Source of the DNA: Pleurodeles waltl
Taxonomy: Eukaryota; Chordata; Amphibia; Caudata; Salamandridae
Direction of reading: 5' to 3'
Assembly: GCF_031143425.1 (NCBI RefSeq)
Contig: NC_090451.1
Coordinates: forward strand, 351,424,339-351,488,338
DNA: 64,000 bases
Shown piece after piece: positions 1 through 11,778 of the stretch. Under the pieces are notes generated by a model. It worked only from the letters and a program-made list of their open reading frames with translations, was not told where the DNA came from and ran no database searches. The translations under genes and the position numbers were made by a program. The number at the start of each line of letters is the position of its first letter. Position 1 is the first letter of the stretch.

Positions 1-303
1 CAGGCCTGAGACAGGTTTGAAAGGTTACATCTGTGGGTGGCGCAAGCAAATAGAATTTAATTTACTGGCCCTGGGTATAAGGGATACCACTATCCAAGGG
101 ACTTACAGCTAAATTAAATAAATAAGCCAATCAGGCGTAAGCAAATCATACCAAGTTTAGAAGGGACAGCACATGCACTTTAGCACCGATCAGCAGTGCT
201 AAAGTGCTCAGAGTCCTAGAGCCAACAAAGAGATCAGAAAATTAGGAGGAGGAAGGCAAAGGTTTGGGAGATGACCCTGCAAAACGGGCCATGTCCACCA
301 TCA
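1..303. mobile_element. Right end of a family-B solo LTR (cut by window edge)
   Basis: The segment runs collinearly with the right ends of the elements at 14052-16263 and 61647-63288. Shared landmarks, in order, are GGGTGGCRCAA, a TTTACTGGCCCTGGGTA motif, GGGACTTACA.STAAATTAAAT, the ACATGCACTTTAGCA block, AAAGTGCTCAGAG and a terminal GGGxxGACCC..GTCCA. The left part lies outside the window, so no target duplication can be checked. The end near 303 is approximate. Confidence 0.6.
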
Positions 304-2626
304 AGAAAATAAAGTTTTACAGGGATGGTACTGTCATACTCTGTATAAAAAAATATTACATAGCAGCACCCCAACAGAACATAGAAAGTACACATAAAGA
401 TAACATGGAAAATCATTGCATCATAGCTGCAATTACATGGAAGCTAAAACAAATATTGCTCGGGTAATTTCATATCTGTTGCATTTGTTAAAAGAATATT
501 ACTATTTCTGATATTACTGCTTCTTCTGTATTTCCCCATTAAAAAACCCTTTCAATCCATCTATAGTTTTCTAAGATTGGCTCTCAGTTGCTTTATAAAC
601 TTCATGCTACACCTGAAACAGGAAGTGACATCAACGAGGAAGAAGAAGTGTAAACTGTAGATCTATTGTAACAGCAAAAGTGGAAATTAAAGACTAACCA
701 GTAATCTTTCATTCAAGATGCCCCAAGGAAAACTGAGGGCCCATCCAGCGAGCACTGTACCCTGAAACAATGAGATTAGCAAATAGTGACCATCCAAAGA
801 CGAGCTGACGATGTGATCCGAATGCAGAACGAGTGGACAGTCATCATAAAGGAACCAAGGAAGAAACAACTGAACAGATGCACCAAGACATTTTGGCGTA
901 GTTCTAAAGAAAATAACGATTTTGTGTTACTTTTATCCAGAGATACTGGAGTTACGGTGATGAGTGCAATGTTGAGAATGCCGACAACAGAAAATTGTCA
1001 TCCTAGAGCCAATTATAGCTCATCAAGTTGCACCTGGCTCGCAACAAGAGACATGCTAATGATCAACAGGTTTTCACAACTAATCATAGTCTCCTCATGG
1101 ATAAACATTTGAGTCGGTTAGGTCAAACATTTTAAAAGTGTGCTAGGAGGGCCTGTAGTATGCAAATAAGTGATGCAAGACAGTGGCCTCTAGTTCACAC
1201 GTGTAAAGATTTTTTGGGTTTTCCAACATGGTGAATAGAGTAAATCACTTCGAATTGCTCCTCCCACTAGTCAAGGGACCAGGAAACAAACTATCATGTT
1301 AGGAATATCTTAAAAGCTATAGAAACACATCACAATCCTTAACTATCAATGTTAAACTACATTAAACTAAAGTAAGAGCAGGCCTTGAAAATTCATGAAA
1401 ATGTTACTAGACCTGCAGTTCGAGTAATTTGAATACTCTACTCAACCATAACTGTAATGTTCTAGACCCATAAAGGGTTCTTAATTGTTTGATCCTAGGC
1501 AAATATTTTACTTTACAGAGTCGCCTTTTTCTTCAATCTCACATATGAGTATACCTTCAAATATGTGAGCTCAGAATTTCTTCTGTACAAAACAACAACT
1601 TTGTTTGATTAAATGGACTAAATGTTTGCTCTATGTATAAAATGAATCTAGCCCACATATAGGGGACACATGGTCTATTACTTGCCTCTTAGTTCACTAA
1701 TAGCATTGCTACCAGGGCAGGAGTGCTTCTGGATTTAGGTTTAGACTCTTATTTTTAATAAATATATTACTACAGCATGATAGTGTTGCACACTGTCATT
1801 TACAGAGAGATAATTTCCATGAAATGTCCAAAAACCTTTCCTCTAACTTGCAGCTCTACTGATAAAGCTATACAGTGTATTAACAAATCAGTGAAACTCG
1901 GGTTTCAGAAAATGTTTATTCTTTGCAGATCACTATTAAAATATTTTGTTCATCACACAGAAGTACAAACAATGGGCTGTTACAACTACTGAAATACATT
2001 CTGAAATGTTTGTACGGTTGACTTAGCTATTTAAATGTTCTTAGAAAAAAAACTGACAAAATCCTGGAACTCTGCAGTTAGAAGGAAAATTAATTGTAAG
2101 ACAAACTGACTTTTGATCTCGGTCTCTGAACACAGAGCAAACGGGACAAGAAGAAGATTTAAAGGCCCATTTCAATTTCTGACTGGACAGAACACCTGCT
2201 CTTCGTCAATGTGCCAAAAGGGTTTAATAGGTCCTAAAAATAGCTTGACCTGATGAAATATGACTCGCCATAGCGACTTGGCGAGTAGACTTTTTGAGGC
2301 CTGAAGAGTATTGCTTCACCTGCACAGGTAGTGTTACCAATAAGGCAAATTAAGAGGTCCGGTTATTTCCTATCAGATGGTGATCAGAAAACACAAAGCT
2401 AAAAGGCAGTCAACAATTCACAAAGAGCGGACTTCAAAGAAAACAAAGGGATGACACACGTAACAGACAATGAAAAGTAGTAGTGGGTCACTGAACTAAG
2501 AAAAGCAACCACACCTAATGGAAAGAGGACTGTAAACAAATAAGAAGTAAACACACTCAAGAACAGGCATGACCTGCACATAGTACAGCCGGTGGTCTGA
2601 AGGGCATCGTTTTGTGAAGAAACTAA
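304..2626. other. AT-rich intergenic DNA, no gene seen
   Basis: I see no conserved coding block, splice-flanked exon, RNA gene or clear repeat here. Short ORFs, including one of 108 codons at 786-1112 (+), have no recognisable domain and look like chance. Confidence 0.5.
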
Positions 2627-3344
2627 GGGCCAGATGTAGCAACTTGGCAATTTGCGACTTGCAAATTGCGAGTCCCTGCGACTCGCAATTTGCAAGTCGC
2701 AAATTGCTATGCAGTACGGTGTCTCAGACACCGACTGCGACTCGCAATGGGGTCGCAATGACCCACCTCATCAATATTCATGAGGTGGGTCGCAAATTGC
2801 GGCCCCATTGTGAGTATAGGCACTCGCTAACATGGAGGCCTGCTGACGTCAGCAGACCTCCATGTTCGTGACTGCTTTTTAAATAAAGCAGTTTATTTTT
2901 TTTTAAGTGTAGCCCGTTTTCCTTAAAGGAAAACGAGCTGCACTTTAAAAATAAACGAAACCTTTCGTTTCGGTATTTTTTCAGGGCAGGGAGTGGTCCC
3001 TTGGACCACTCCCTGCCCTGAAAATTTTTTTTTGGGTCCATTCACAAAGTGTAAGGGGTCCCATGGGGACCCCTTCCAATTTGCGAGTGGGTTACCATCC
3101 ACTTGAAGTGGATGGTAACTGCGACTCCATTTGCGACCGCATACGCGGTCGCAAATGGAATTGCATCCCACTGCGAGTCGCAAATAGGAAGGGAACACCC
3201 CTTCCTATTTGCGAGTCGGAAATGCATTTTGCGAGTCGGAGCCAACTCGCAAAATGCATTTCTGAATAGCAAAGTGGCTTTTGCGCCTCGCAAACGGCGA
3301 TTTTCGCCGTTTGCGAGGCGCAAACACTTTGCTACATCTGGCCC
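2627..3344. mobile_element. Palindromic CpG-rich MITE (copy 1)
   Basis: The segment begins GGGCCAGATGTAGCAA and ends with its inverse, TTTGCTACATCTGGCCC. The interior is an almost continuous series of short palindromes built on GCGACTCGCAA / TTGCGAGTCGC, with larger hairpins such as CATCAATATTCATGAGGTGG and GGTCCCTTGGACC around the centre. There is no transposase ORF; the ORFs predicted here are artefacts of the palindrome. Such high-copy palindromic MITEs are usual in newt genomes, and a Harbinger-type parent is a reasonable inference. The expected 3-bp target duplication is not clear (TAA on the left, CAG on the right). Confidence 0.7.
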
Positions 3345-5959
3345 CAGGTCCCTACACTAAGTAATTAGTAAGTTATTTTTATTAACTTGCATAGTTACTT
3401 AAAACATTTGCAATAAAACAACAGCATAAAACATGACATACAAATTTATTTGAGACTAAGTAGGAGCCACAAAATAAATAAGCTGGTTAAAGCCCCAAGA
3501 CAAACAACCAAGACCCAATAGTCATTATTGTTGAGCAGGTAATACCCATGCCTGGGCACCGATCCCAGAGGTATTTAAAATAGAATAACACAAGTTAAAA
3601 CATTAGATAAAATCTACTACATAATCATACTACATAACCACGACTAGCAGAAGCAAATTTCTTTAGGGTGAGCAGCAAGTGTAAGACAGCACCTCACTAA
3701 GGTCACCCTGGTGGCAAGGTGAGAAGTGCAGAGAGGGGCATATTTGCCTGCAACAGGCAGAGTGTGGGAAAAGGTAGGCCTGCAATGACTACCCTCCCAC
3801 AGTGGCCTTTGACCAGGCGTAAAGTGCAAAGTGCAAAAGAGCAGAAAAGGGGGGGCCCGAACGAGCAGTAAAATGTGGGGGGTGAAAGGCCGGAAATGAT
3901 CACCATTCCCCAGTGACCTTGACCAGACACGCCCTCCCACCCAAAATGATAACAGCAGTGTACGTATGATGCACTTATCTCCTTTAATGGTAGCCAGTGC
4001 CAATGGAACCCCAACCTCATGGCCACAAGACTGTGCACTAAGTAGGAAGGACCAGCTTGCCACAGGGACCACAGAACCCTGAGCCAGGTGACAGTTCATC
4101 TGGGGGACATTCTCCTCATTCATTGATCGTGGCTGATGTCTGTATGATGGGGTCACACACAGAATGCTGAGACACTTTTTCCCTGCCTTCAAAAGAAATT
4201 TGACAAAGCGGAAAATTCAACTGAGGATCTCCTAGATCGAAGCAGGCCAGTACCGCCTGCCTTTGTGTTTGAATGCCCCTTTGGTTGAATGGCCCCTTTA
4301 ACAGTAGCCTCTTTTCCTCCGTCAGAGAAGCGCAAGAGCAGACCAGATGGAGTAAGTTGCCTTCCACCAGATCGCACAGTTGGCACTTGCTTGGGAGTCC
4401 CCCCCACCGTAATCATGGTGGAGGGTGCGGTGTTATGAGGAGCACCGCACCCGGTACTGTAGGTACTCCTTCTTGACAAAAACTGAATACCCCGAACTAA
4501 AGTATTTAAATGGCGCAAGAGCCTTGTTTTTATTTAGAGCCACAGACGTATCGCGCCAGTTAAGACTTATCAGCATGCACAGAGATTTTTATGGATTTCC
4601 AGACAAGGTTTTTGAATGCCTGGTGGTTAGTGGGTGTCTCCCAAAGCTGTCTGAGCCCAGTGGATACTTGAGATTCCAAAATGTATGCCCTTGCCAGGGA
4701 CAGGTCTCTGTCCTGCAGTTCCCTCCATAGAAGATGATTCAATGTGTTGGGCCCGCTTCACTATACAGAGACAAGAAACCATACACTTGCACTAACATCA
4801 CAAGGGACGAGCATTGCTCACCAAGCGGGCAATTGCAATTCATTGGAAAGTCCCTGTGCGTCCAAGCGCGGAGCAGTGGTGGGGTCTGATGGATCGGTGG
4901 GGTGTGGGGTCTGTGGAAGTGCCCCATTGCAGCCAAATCCGATGGGCTCCTCACAGAGCTTAATGGAATTTCAAGAATATTAGTAGCTCGGCATAGTGGC
5001 GTCCCATCCCCATGTGTTTCTTCCTCCCTGTGTTCCCTGGATCCCCCCTTCCCCCTTCCTTGGACCGATGGGGAAAGGCTCTCGCTGTGTGACACACAGC
5101 TCAATATCCTCAAGTGGAATGATTTGTGAACCTGTTAACATATAAAGCACTCATACCTCTAGGCCTTGTATATATAGAAAAAAAAAGTGGGGATAATGGC
5201 TGCAGTATCATTGTCAAAATTGAATTGTCAACGCTTTTAACTAAAGAATTAAAAGAGTTGAGATGCAGGATATGGGCATATAAGTCTCAACAGACGGCAG
5301 CATTAGGGCAATAAAGAAAACTTTCACCACACAAAATTTGAAGTCAAAACCATAAAGGTTATACAAACTAATAAATCATTACAAACGCTAAAAAGTAGTC
5401 AAAAAATCTATCAATAAATAATATCAAATAAAACCACATGAGGGAGGTAACATCATAAGGGTGACCTCCAAAACAAGTACATAGCCAGAACCACAATGTA
5501 GTTCAGTAACAAGACTAGCATTATGTTGCTCAGTTCAAAAGCCAAAGAAAGTCCAAGCATAAATCAAATAGAGAGACTAGCATGGACTCTTAAATTCAGA
5601 AAGCAAGAAAAGTCTGAGTATAAATCAGCACACAAACCAACGTGGAATCTGCCTTCGAGAATGTGAAGGGAAAAGTGTGGCACATCTCCCAAAAAGTGCA
5701 AACCTTATAGGTTTCAGACAGTGAAAGGCACACTCTTGACATGGTGAAGCAAGGAAAGGTTAAAGATAAAATAAGAAACATTTAGGAACACCTACTTTTA
5801 TGCATAATTTACACAGGAAATGATAAAAATGATCTGGCATGCAACAAGTGAAAACAATTCACAGCAAAACTCTTCAGAGCTTACCAGGTAAACGTCCTTG
5901 AACATGTTGCAATTACAGGAACATTCAGCACATAGCTTCCTTCTCAATGAACACAAATT
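3345..5959. other. Intergenic DNA with an unclassified, partly GC-rich repeat
   Basis: Between about 3650 and 5120 the DNA is GC-richer than its flanks and looks repeat-derived. A unit of roughly 110 bp is imperfectly duplicated, with the motif AGTGGCCTTTGACCAG near 3800 recurring as AGTGACCTTGACCAG near 3911. A perfect 10-bp inverted repeat lies at 4423-4452. From 5130 to 5959 it is AT-rich and featureless. No gene was recognised. Confidence 0.4.
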
Positions 5960-6817
5960 AATACTGAAAGTAAGTACCCTATTTCTGGCATGGTTATCCC
6001 CACCTTTTGCCTGTTGTCAGTGTGTTTGACTGTGTTCACTGGGATCCTGCTTACCAGGACCCCAATGACTGTGCTCTCTCCCTTTAGATTTGGTTGCTTG
6101 GACCACAGACACCCCACATTTGACATACTGGTGCCCCCATATAAGTCCCTAGTATATGGTACCCAGGGAATTGGGGCACCAGGGCCCCCCCCATGGGCTT
6201 CAGCATGTATTATGCCACCTACGGGGAGCCCATGCAAAGTGTATCTGAAGGCCTGCCATTGTAGCCTGCATGAAAGGGTGCATGCGCCAGGTCATTGTAA
6301 GTCACCCCTATGATAGGCCCTCCTAGCCCAGAGGGCAGGGTGCAACTACCTGTGTGTGTGGGCACCCCTGCATGAGCAGAGGTGCCCTCACAAACTCCAG
6401 CTCCATTTTTCATGGACATCGTGAGTGCGGGGATGCCGTTTTAAGTTTGTACTGGACATATGTGACTACCTAGGCATTTTTGGTATCAAACATGTTGGAA
6501 TCATACCCTAATACTGTTGTCAGTATTGGAGAGATGTTTCCATGTACTCTGGGGGACCCTTAGAAGACCCGCAGCATTGCTCCTACCAGCTTTCTGGGGT
6601 TTTCCAGGAAGCCCAAGCTGCTGCCACACCTCAGATGGATTTGTGCCCTCCTGCTGGTTGATCAGCTCAAGCCCAGGAAGGCAGAATAAAATATTTCCTG
6701 GGGGGGGGAGGAGGGGCACACCCTCTCCCTTTGGAAATAGGTGTTACATGGCTTGGAAGGGGTATGCTCTCCAAGCCACTGGTATGCTTTGAAGGGCACA
6801 TTTGGTGACCAACTTGC

Positions 6818-9800
6818 TGTGAGAAAGTAGCCTATTTCTAGCATGGTTAGCCCCACTTTTGGCCTGTTTGTGAGTGTGTGTCAGCGTGTTTTTACTGTGT
6901 CATTGGGATCCTGCTAGCCAGGACCCCAGTGCTCATAGATAAAAACCTATATATCAATGTGTTTTGCCTGTCTCACTGGGATCCTGCTAGCCAAGACCCC
7001 AGTGCTCCAAGTCTGTGGCCTAATGTGTATGCCTGTGTAGTGCCTAACTGTGTCACTGAGGCTCTGCTAACCAGAACCTCAGTGCTTATGCTCTCTCTGC
7101 TTTTAAATGTGTCACTGTAGGCCAGTGACTTAATTTACCAATTCCAACTGGCACACTGGACCCCCCCTTATAAGTCTCTAGTATATGGTACCTAGGTACC
7201 CAGGGCATTAGGGTTCCAGGAGATCCATATGGGCTGCAGCATTTCTTTTGCCACCCACAGGGAGCTCAGACAAATCTTACACAGGACTGCCACTGCAGCC
7301 TGCGTGAAATAGTGCACACTCTATTTCACAGCCATTTTCACTGCACTTAAGTAACTTATAAGTCACCTATATGTCTAACTTTCAGTTGCTGAAGGTTAGA
7401 TGCAAAGTTACTAAGTGTGAGGGCACCCTTGCACTAGCAAAGGTGCCCCCACATAGTTCAGGCCCATTTCCCCGGACTTTGTGAGTGCAGGGACGCCATT
7501 ACACGCATGCACTACATATAGGTCAATACCTATATGTAGCTTCACAATGGTAACTCCGAATATGGCCAGGTAACATGTCTAAGATCATGGAATTGTCCCC
7601 CCCATTCCAAATCTGGTATTGGGGAGCCAACTCCATGCATCCTGGGGGCTCCACCTTGGACCCCCAGTACTGCCAAACCAGCTCTCTGAGGCTTGCACTG
7701 CAGCCACAGCTGCTGCCACCTCGCAGACAGGGTTCTGCCCAACTGGGATCTGGGCAGCCCAGTCCCAGGAATGCAGAACAAAGCATTTTCTCTGAAAGCA
7801 GGTTGTTACACCCGCTCCCTTTGGAAATAGGTGTTACAGGCTGGGGAGGGGTAGCCTCCCCCAGCCTCTGGAAATGCTTTGAAGGGCACAGATGGTGCCC
7901 TCCTTGCATAAGCCAGTCTACACCAGTTCAGGGACCCCTTCTCCCATACTCTGGCAGGAAACTGGACAAAGGAAAGGGGAGTGACCACTCCCGTGTCCAT
8001 CACCACCCCAGGGGTGGTGCCCAGAGCTCCGCCAGTGTGTCCCAAACTTCAGTCATCTTGCTTTGCAAGGTGTGGGGGCACTCTGGAGGGCTCTGAGTGG
8101 CCAGTGCCAGCAGGTGACGTCAGAGACCCTTCCTGAAGGTCCATACCTGATAAGGTAGCCAATCCCATTCTCAGGGCTATTTAGGGTCTCTCCTGTGGGT
8201 TCTCTTCAGAATCTGCTTGCAAGTTTCCTTCAGGAATCCTCTGCAACAACTTCAGCATCCTCTGACCTCGGATCATCTGCGGCCTGCTCGAAGAAACGCT
8301 GTAACTGCAACAAAGTGTCTACAAGAGACACTCTTCTTCAGCAACTTCAGCTCCAAGTCAGCAACTGCAACAGTAACAGTTTCCACCGTGTGCATGCTCT
8401 GGGGACTCCCTGTCTTCATCCTGCACCAGAAGGACCGAAAAAATCTCCTGTGGAGTGACAGTCACTCCCCTTCTCCAAGCAGGCACCTTCCAATGCGATG
8501 ACCGGTACCCTGGGACTCCTCTCACAGCGACGAGCATGCTCCTAAGGACACAGACTGAATATCATTGACATAGGCTGTCCTGAGGTCCTGATGGTGTAAT
8601 GTGGAGGAGGTAAGACCTTGCCTTCCCCGAGAACGATGGTACCCCTGTGTTTTGTGTCTTCTTCGGCTCCTGAGGACTTTGTGCACTCTTTGCAAAATTC
8701 CTTCGTGTACAGCCTGGCCCAGGTCCCCAGCACACCTCACTGCGACGCTGTTCTCCGGCGGCGTGTGACCTTCTCTTGTTGTGCTGCATCAACTGCGTTT
8801 TGCACCTCGTTTGAACCCGGATCCTGTGGATTCTTGGTGTGCTGCCTGGCATCCTGAGGGCTCTCTAAAGTGCTGAGAGCCCCCTCTTCCTCCTCACACA
8901 GAGTTGAGGCCCCCAGGTCCCTCCTGGGTCCACCCAGCGCCATTTTGATGAAAAATGCACTTTTGTCGTAGCCAAGGCTTGTTGGCACCTTGCAACACAA
9001 AATCTTGTCTGCAACGATCTTCAAGCCGTGGGACATCTTTTGCATCAAGCAGGAACCCGCTGGCATCTTCCTAGAGTGCATTTCTGCAGTCTTCTACTAA
9101 CCAGGGACTCTTCTTTTGCACCCTCTTCTAGGTTGGCAGGGGCTCCTGTCCTTCCTGGAACTTCTTTCGACTTCTGGACTTGGTCCCCTTCCTTTGCAGG
9201 TCTTCAGGTCCAATAATCCAGCAGTTGTTCTTTGCAGACTTGGTTGGCTGCTGCAAAATCCCCAAAACGAGGTGTAGTGTGTCCTAAGGAAACTTGCAGT
9301 ACTTTACTCCTGCTTTTCTGGGCTCTGGGGTGGGGGTAATGTACTTACCTTTACTGTATTCTTACTCTCCCAGATATTGTGCACACACTACACTTGTCTA
9401 GGGGGAAATTTGTGATTCACATTCCACTTTTTTAGTATATGGTTTGTGTTGCCCCTAGAACTATTTTCTCACATTGCATTATATATGATTTCCTACTGTT
9501 TGCATTGTTCTATGTCTATTTACTTGTCTACTTTTGGTGTCAAGTGTATATATGGTGTATAATACTTACCTCCAGAAGGATTATTGTCACTAAGATATTT
9601 TTGGTACTGTGTCACCCAAATAAATGCCTTTATTTTTGGTAACACTGAGTATTGTCTTTACTTGTGCATAAGTACTGTGTAACTATAAGTGGTATTGCAT
9701 GAGCTTTGCATGTCTCCTAGTTCAGCCTAAGCTGCTCTGCTATGGCTACCTCTGTCAGCCTAAGCTGCTAAAACACTACTACATTCACTAATGAGGGCTA

Positions 9801-9857
9801 ACTGGACGTGGTGTAAGTACCCAAGGTACCCACTACAAACCAGGCCAGCCTCCTACA
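6818..9857 (+). mobile_element. Younger family-A solo LTR nested in the older one
   Basis: This 3,040-bp element starts TGTGAGAAAGTAGCC and ends CTCCTACA. It sits inside the older copy with a perfect 5-bp target duplication CTTGC (6813-6817 and 9858-9862). The two flanks join collinearly: the older copy stops after GGGCACATTTGGTG..CTTGC and resumes at CTTGCATAACCTAGTCTGCACC. The order matches the inner copy near 7880-7920. AATAAA is at 9619-9624. A block with the core CACTGGGATCCTGCTAGCCA occurs three times near its 5' end (6901, 6974, 7054), against once in the older copy. No coding capacity was found. Confidence 0.88.
6901..7095 (+). repeat. Triplicated block near the 5' end of the inner LTR
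   Basis: Three diverged copies of a roughly 75-80 bp unit start at 6901, 6974 and 7054. Each carries a CACTGRGxTCCTGCTARCCA core followed by a CAGTGCT end. The position near the 5' end would be U3 if this is an LTR. Tandem U3 repeats are a known way LTRs gain enhancer strength; that role here is inference. Confidence 0.65.
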
Positions 9858-11778
9858 CTTGCATAACCTAGTCTGCACCGGTTCAGGGACCTCCAGTTCC
9901 TGCTCTGGCACAAAAACTGGAAAATGGAATGGGGAGTGACCACTGCCCTGTCCATCACCACCCCAGGGGTGGTGCCCAGAGCTCCTCCAGAGGGTCCCTT
10001 GATTCTGCTGTCTTGATTCGGAGGTGGGCAGAGGCCTCTGGGAGCATCTGAGTGGCCAGGTCAGGCAGGTGATGTCAGAGCCCCCTTCTGATAGGTGGTC
10101 ACCTGGCTAGTTGACCAATCCCCGTTTCAGGGCTATTTAGAGTCTCCCTTTTGGGTGGGTACTCAGATTTGGCTTGCAAGATTCCAGCAGGACTCCTCAG
10201 AAACCTGTACTTCGACTTCTGGCCACTGGAACTGCAACTGGACCCTCCGAGAATAGACAAGCTGCATCCACGACAAAGACTCTGCTTGCAACATTGTTTC
10301 CACAGCTTCTGCAACATTTCCCCAGCTGCGCATTCTCTGAGGACGGCAAATCTTCAGTCTGCACGAGAAGGAAGAAGGAGTCACTTCCCTGCATCCACAG
10401 GCACCAACTGCAACGAGGACCAGCTGCGTGGATCTCCTCTCATCCTGAGCTGCCTCGATCTTCCATCATGGGTGGTGGCCTGGAGTGGTTCCATTGGTCC
10501 TCTCTACCAGCTGTCCAACTTTGGTGGAGGTATGCCCTTGTCTTCCCCTGCAGGACAGTACCTCAGTGCACTGCGTCTCTTGCAGCTAACAAGGCTTGTT
10601 GGCATCTCCTCCAAGGGATCTTCAGGCTCCGTGTAGTCCCACCCTCTTCCCTGCGACGCACAGCCCCCTGTGTGCTTCTCCTGCAGCGTGGGACCCTTCT
10701 TCAGTTGTGTTGCATGGGCTCCTCTGCGACCCCTGGTTTCTCTTCCATTGCGTCGACTGTGGGAGCTGCCTTTTCTTCGGTGGACTCTCTGCCTTGCTTA
10801 GGGTCCTCCCCAGGGCTCCCCCCCGTGGGTTGAGTCCTCGTGGACCTTGCTGGTCCCCGAGAGCTCCACTTATTGTTCACTGCGACTTCTGCCTTTTCCA
10901 CGGCTTGCTGTGTGGCATGGAAAAGCCACAGACAGACAGCAATCTTCCATCCGGCGTGGGACGTCGACTGCATCCTCCTGGAATTCTTCACCGTCTCCAG
11001 GGCTGCATTGCTGACGTCTTCATCCTACCGTCAACCAACTCCTGAAACCACAGACGGGTAGGTAGTGGCTCCTGCCACCACCGGACACTTGTGCGACTTC
11101 TGGACTTGGTCCCCTTCTTTTCCGGTCTTCCGCTTCAGGAATCCACCACTGTTTTCTTGCAGTCTTATCTTTGTGTTGCATTATACTTATTTTCCTTCCT
11201 TTTAGTGGTTTGGGGAAAATCCAGTAACGTACTTCTTTCTTCCTGGTTGCAGGGGGGCACAGTGGGACTTACCTTCGGGGTTTCCTATTACCTTCAGCTC
11301 TCCGCTACAGATTCCACTTACCTAGGTGGGGGTCCTGGCATTCACATTTAATTTTTTATGGAATATGATTTGGGCTCCCCCTAGGGTCACTCTTGTGTAT
11401 TTGCTATTGTACTGTTTCTACTGCTAATTTATGAATAATTCTGATTACTAGTGTACATATTTAGGGTGTTTACTTACCTCCTGTTGGGGTATTTGCCTAT
11501 CTAGTAGTTTTGGTAATTTTGTCACTAAAATAAAGTATCTTTATTTTTGTAACACAGAGTGTTTGATTTCATGTGTGTATGTGCTGTGTGGCTTCAGTGG
11601 TATTGCATGAACTTTGCATTTCTTCTAGATAGGACTTGGCTGCTCATCCACAGCTACCTCTAGAGAGTCTGGCTTCTAGGCATTGCCTACATTTCACTGA
11701 TAGGAGAACCATGGACCTGGAATAAGGTTTAAGTACCATAGGTACCCACCACACTCCAGGCCAGCTTACTACAAATAC

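Larger units (their letters stand above)
5965..11773 (+). mobile_element. Older family-A solo LTR, split by a younger copy
   Basis: The two pieces 5965-6817 and 9858-11773 together make one TG...CA element of about 2.77 kb. It is flanked by a perfect 5-bp target duplication AATAC (5960-5964 and 11774-11778). The left piece starts TGAAAGTAAGTACCC and the right piece ends TTACTACA. A polyadenylation-type AATAAA lies at 11529-11534 near the 3' end, fixing the sense strand as +. There is no retroviral coding sequence and no second LTR, so it reads as a solo LTR or a non-autonomous LTR element. Long overlapping ORFs at 10151-11045 are in frames not conserved with the sister copy and are not believed. 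Confidence 0.85.

Noticed and set aside
786..1112. 108-codon + strand ORF in the left intergenic DNA
   Set aside because: No recognisable domain, no promoter or splice context, and composition unlike coding sequence; most likely chance.
2399..3360. Cluster of overlapping ORFs on both strands
   Set aside because: They arise because the palindromic MITE has the same stop-free GCGA/TCGC words on both strands.
10151..11045. Overlapping ORFs of 161, 219 and 149 codons in the older LTR
   Set aside because: The frames are not conserved in the sister copies at 7575-8500 or 49.5-51.3 kb, and no domain is recognisable.
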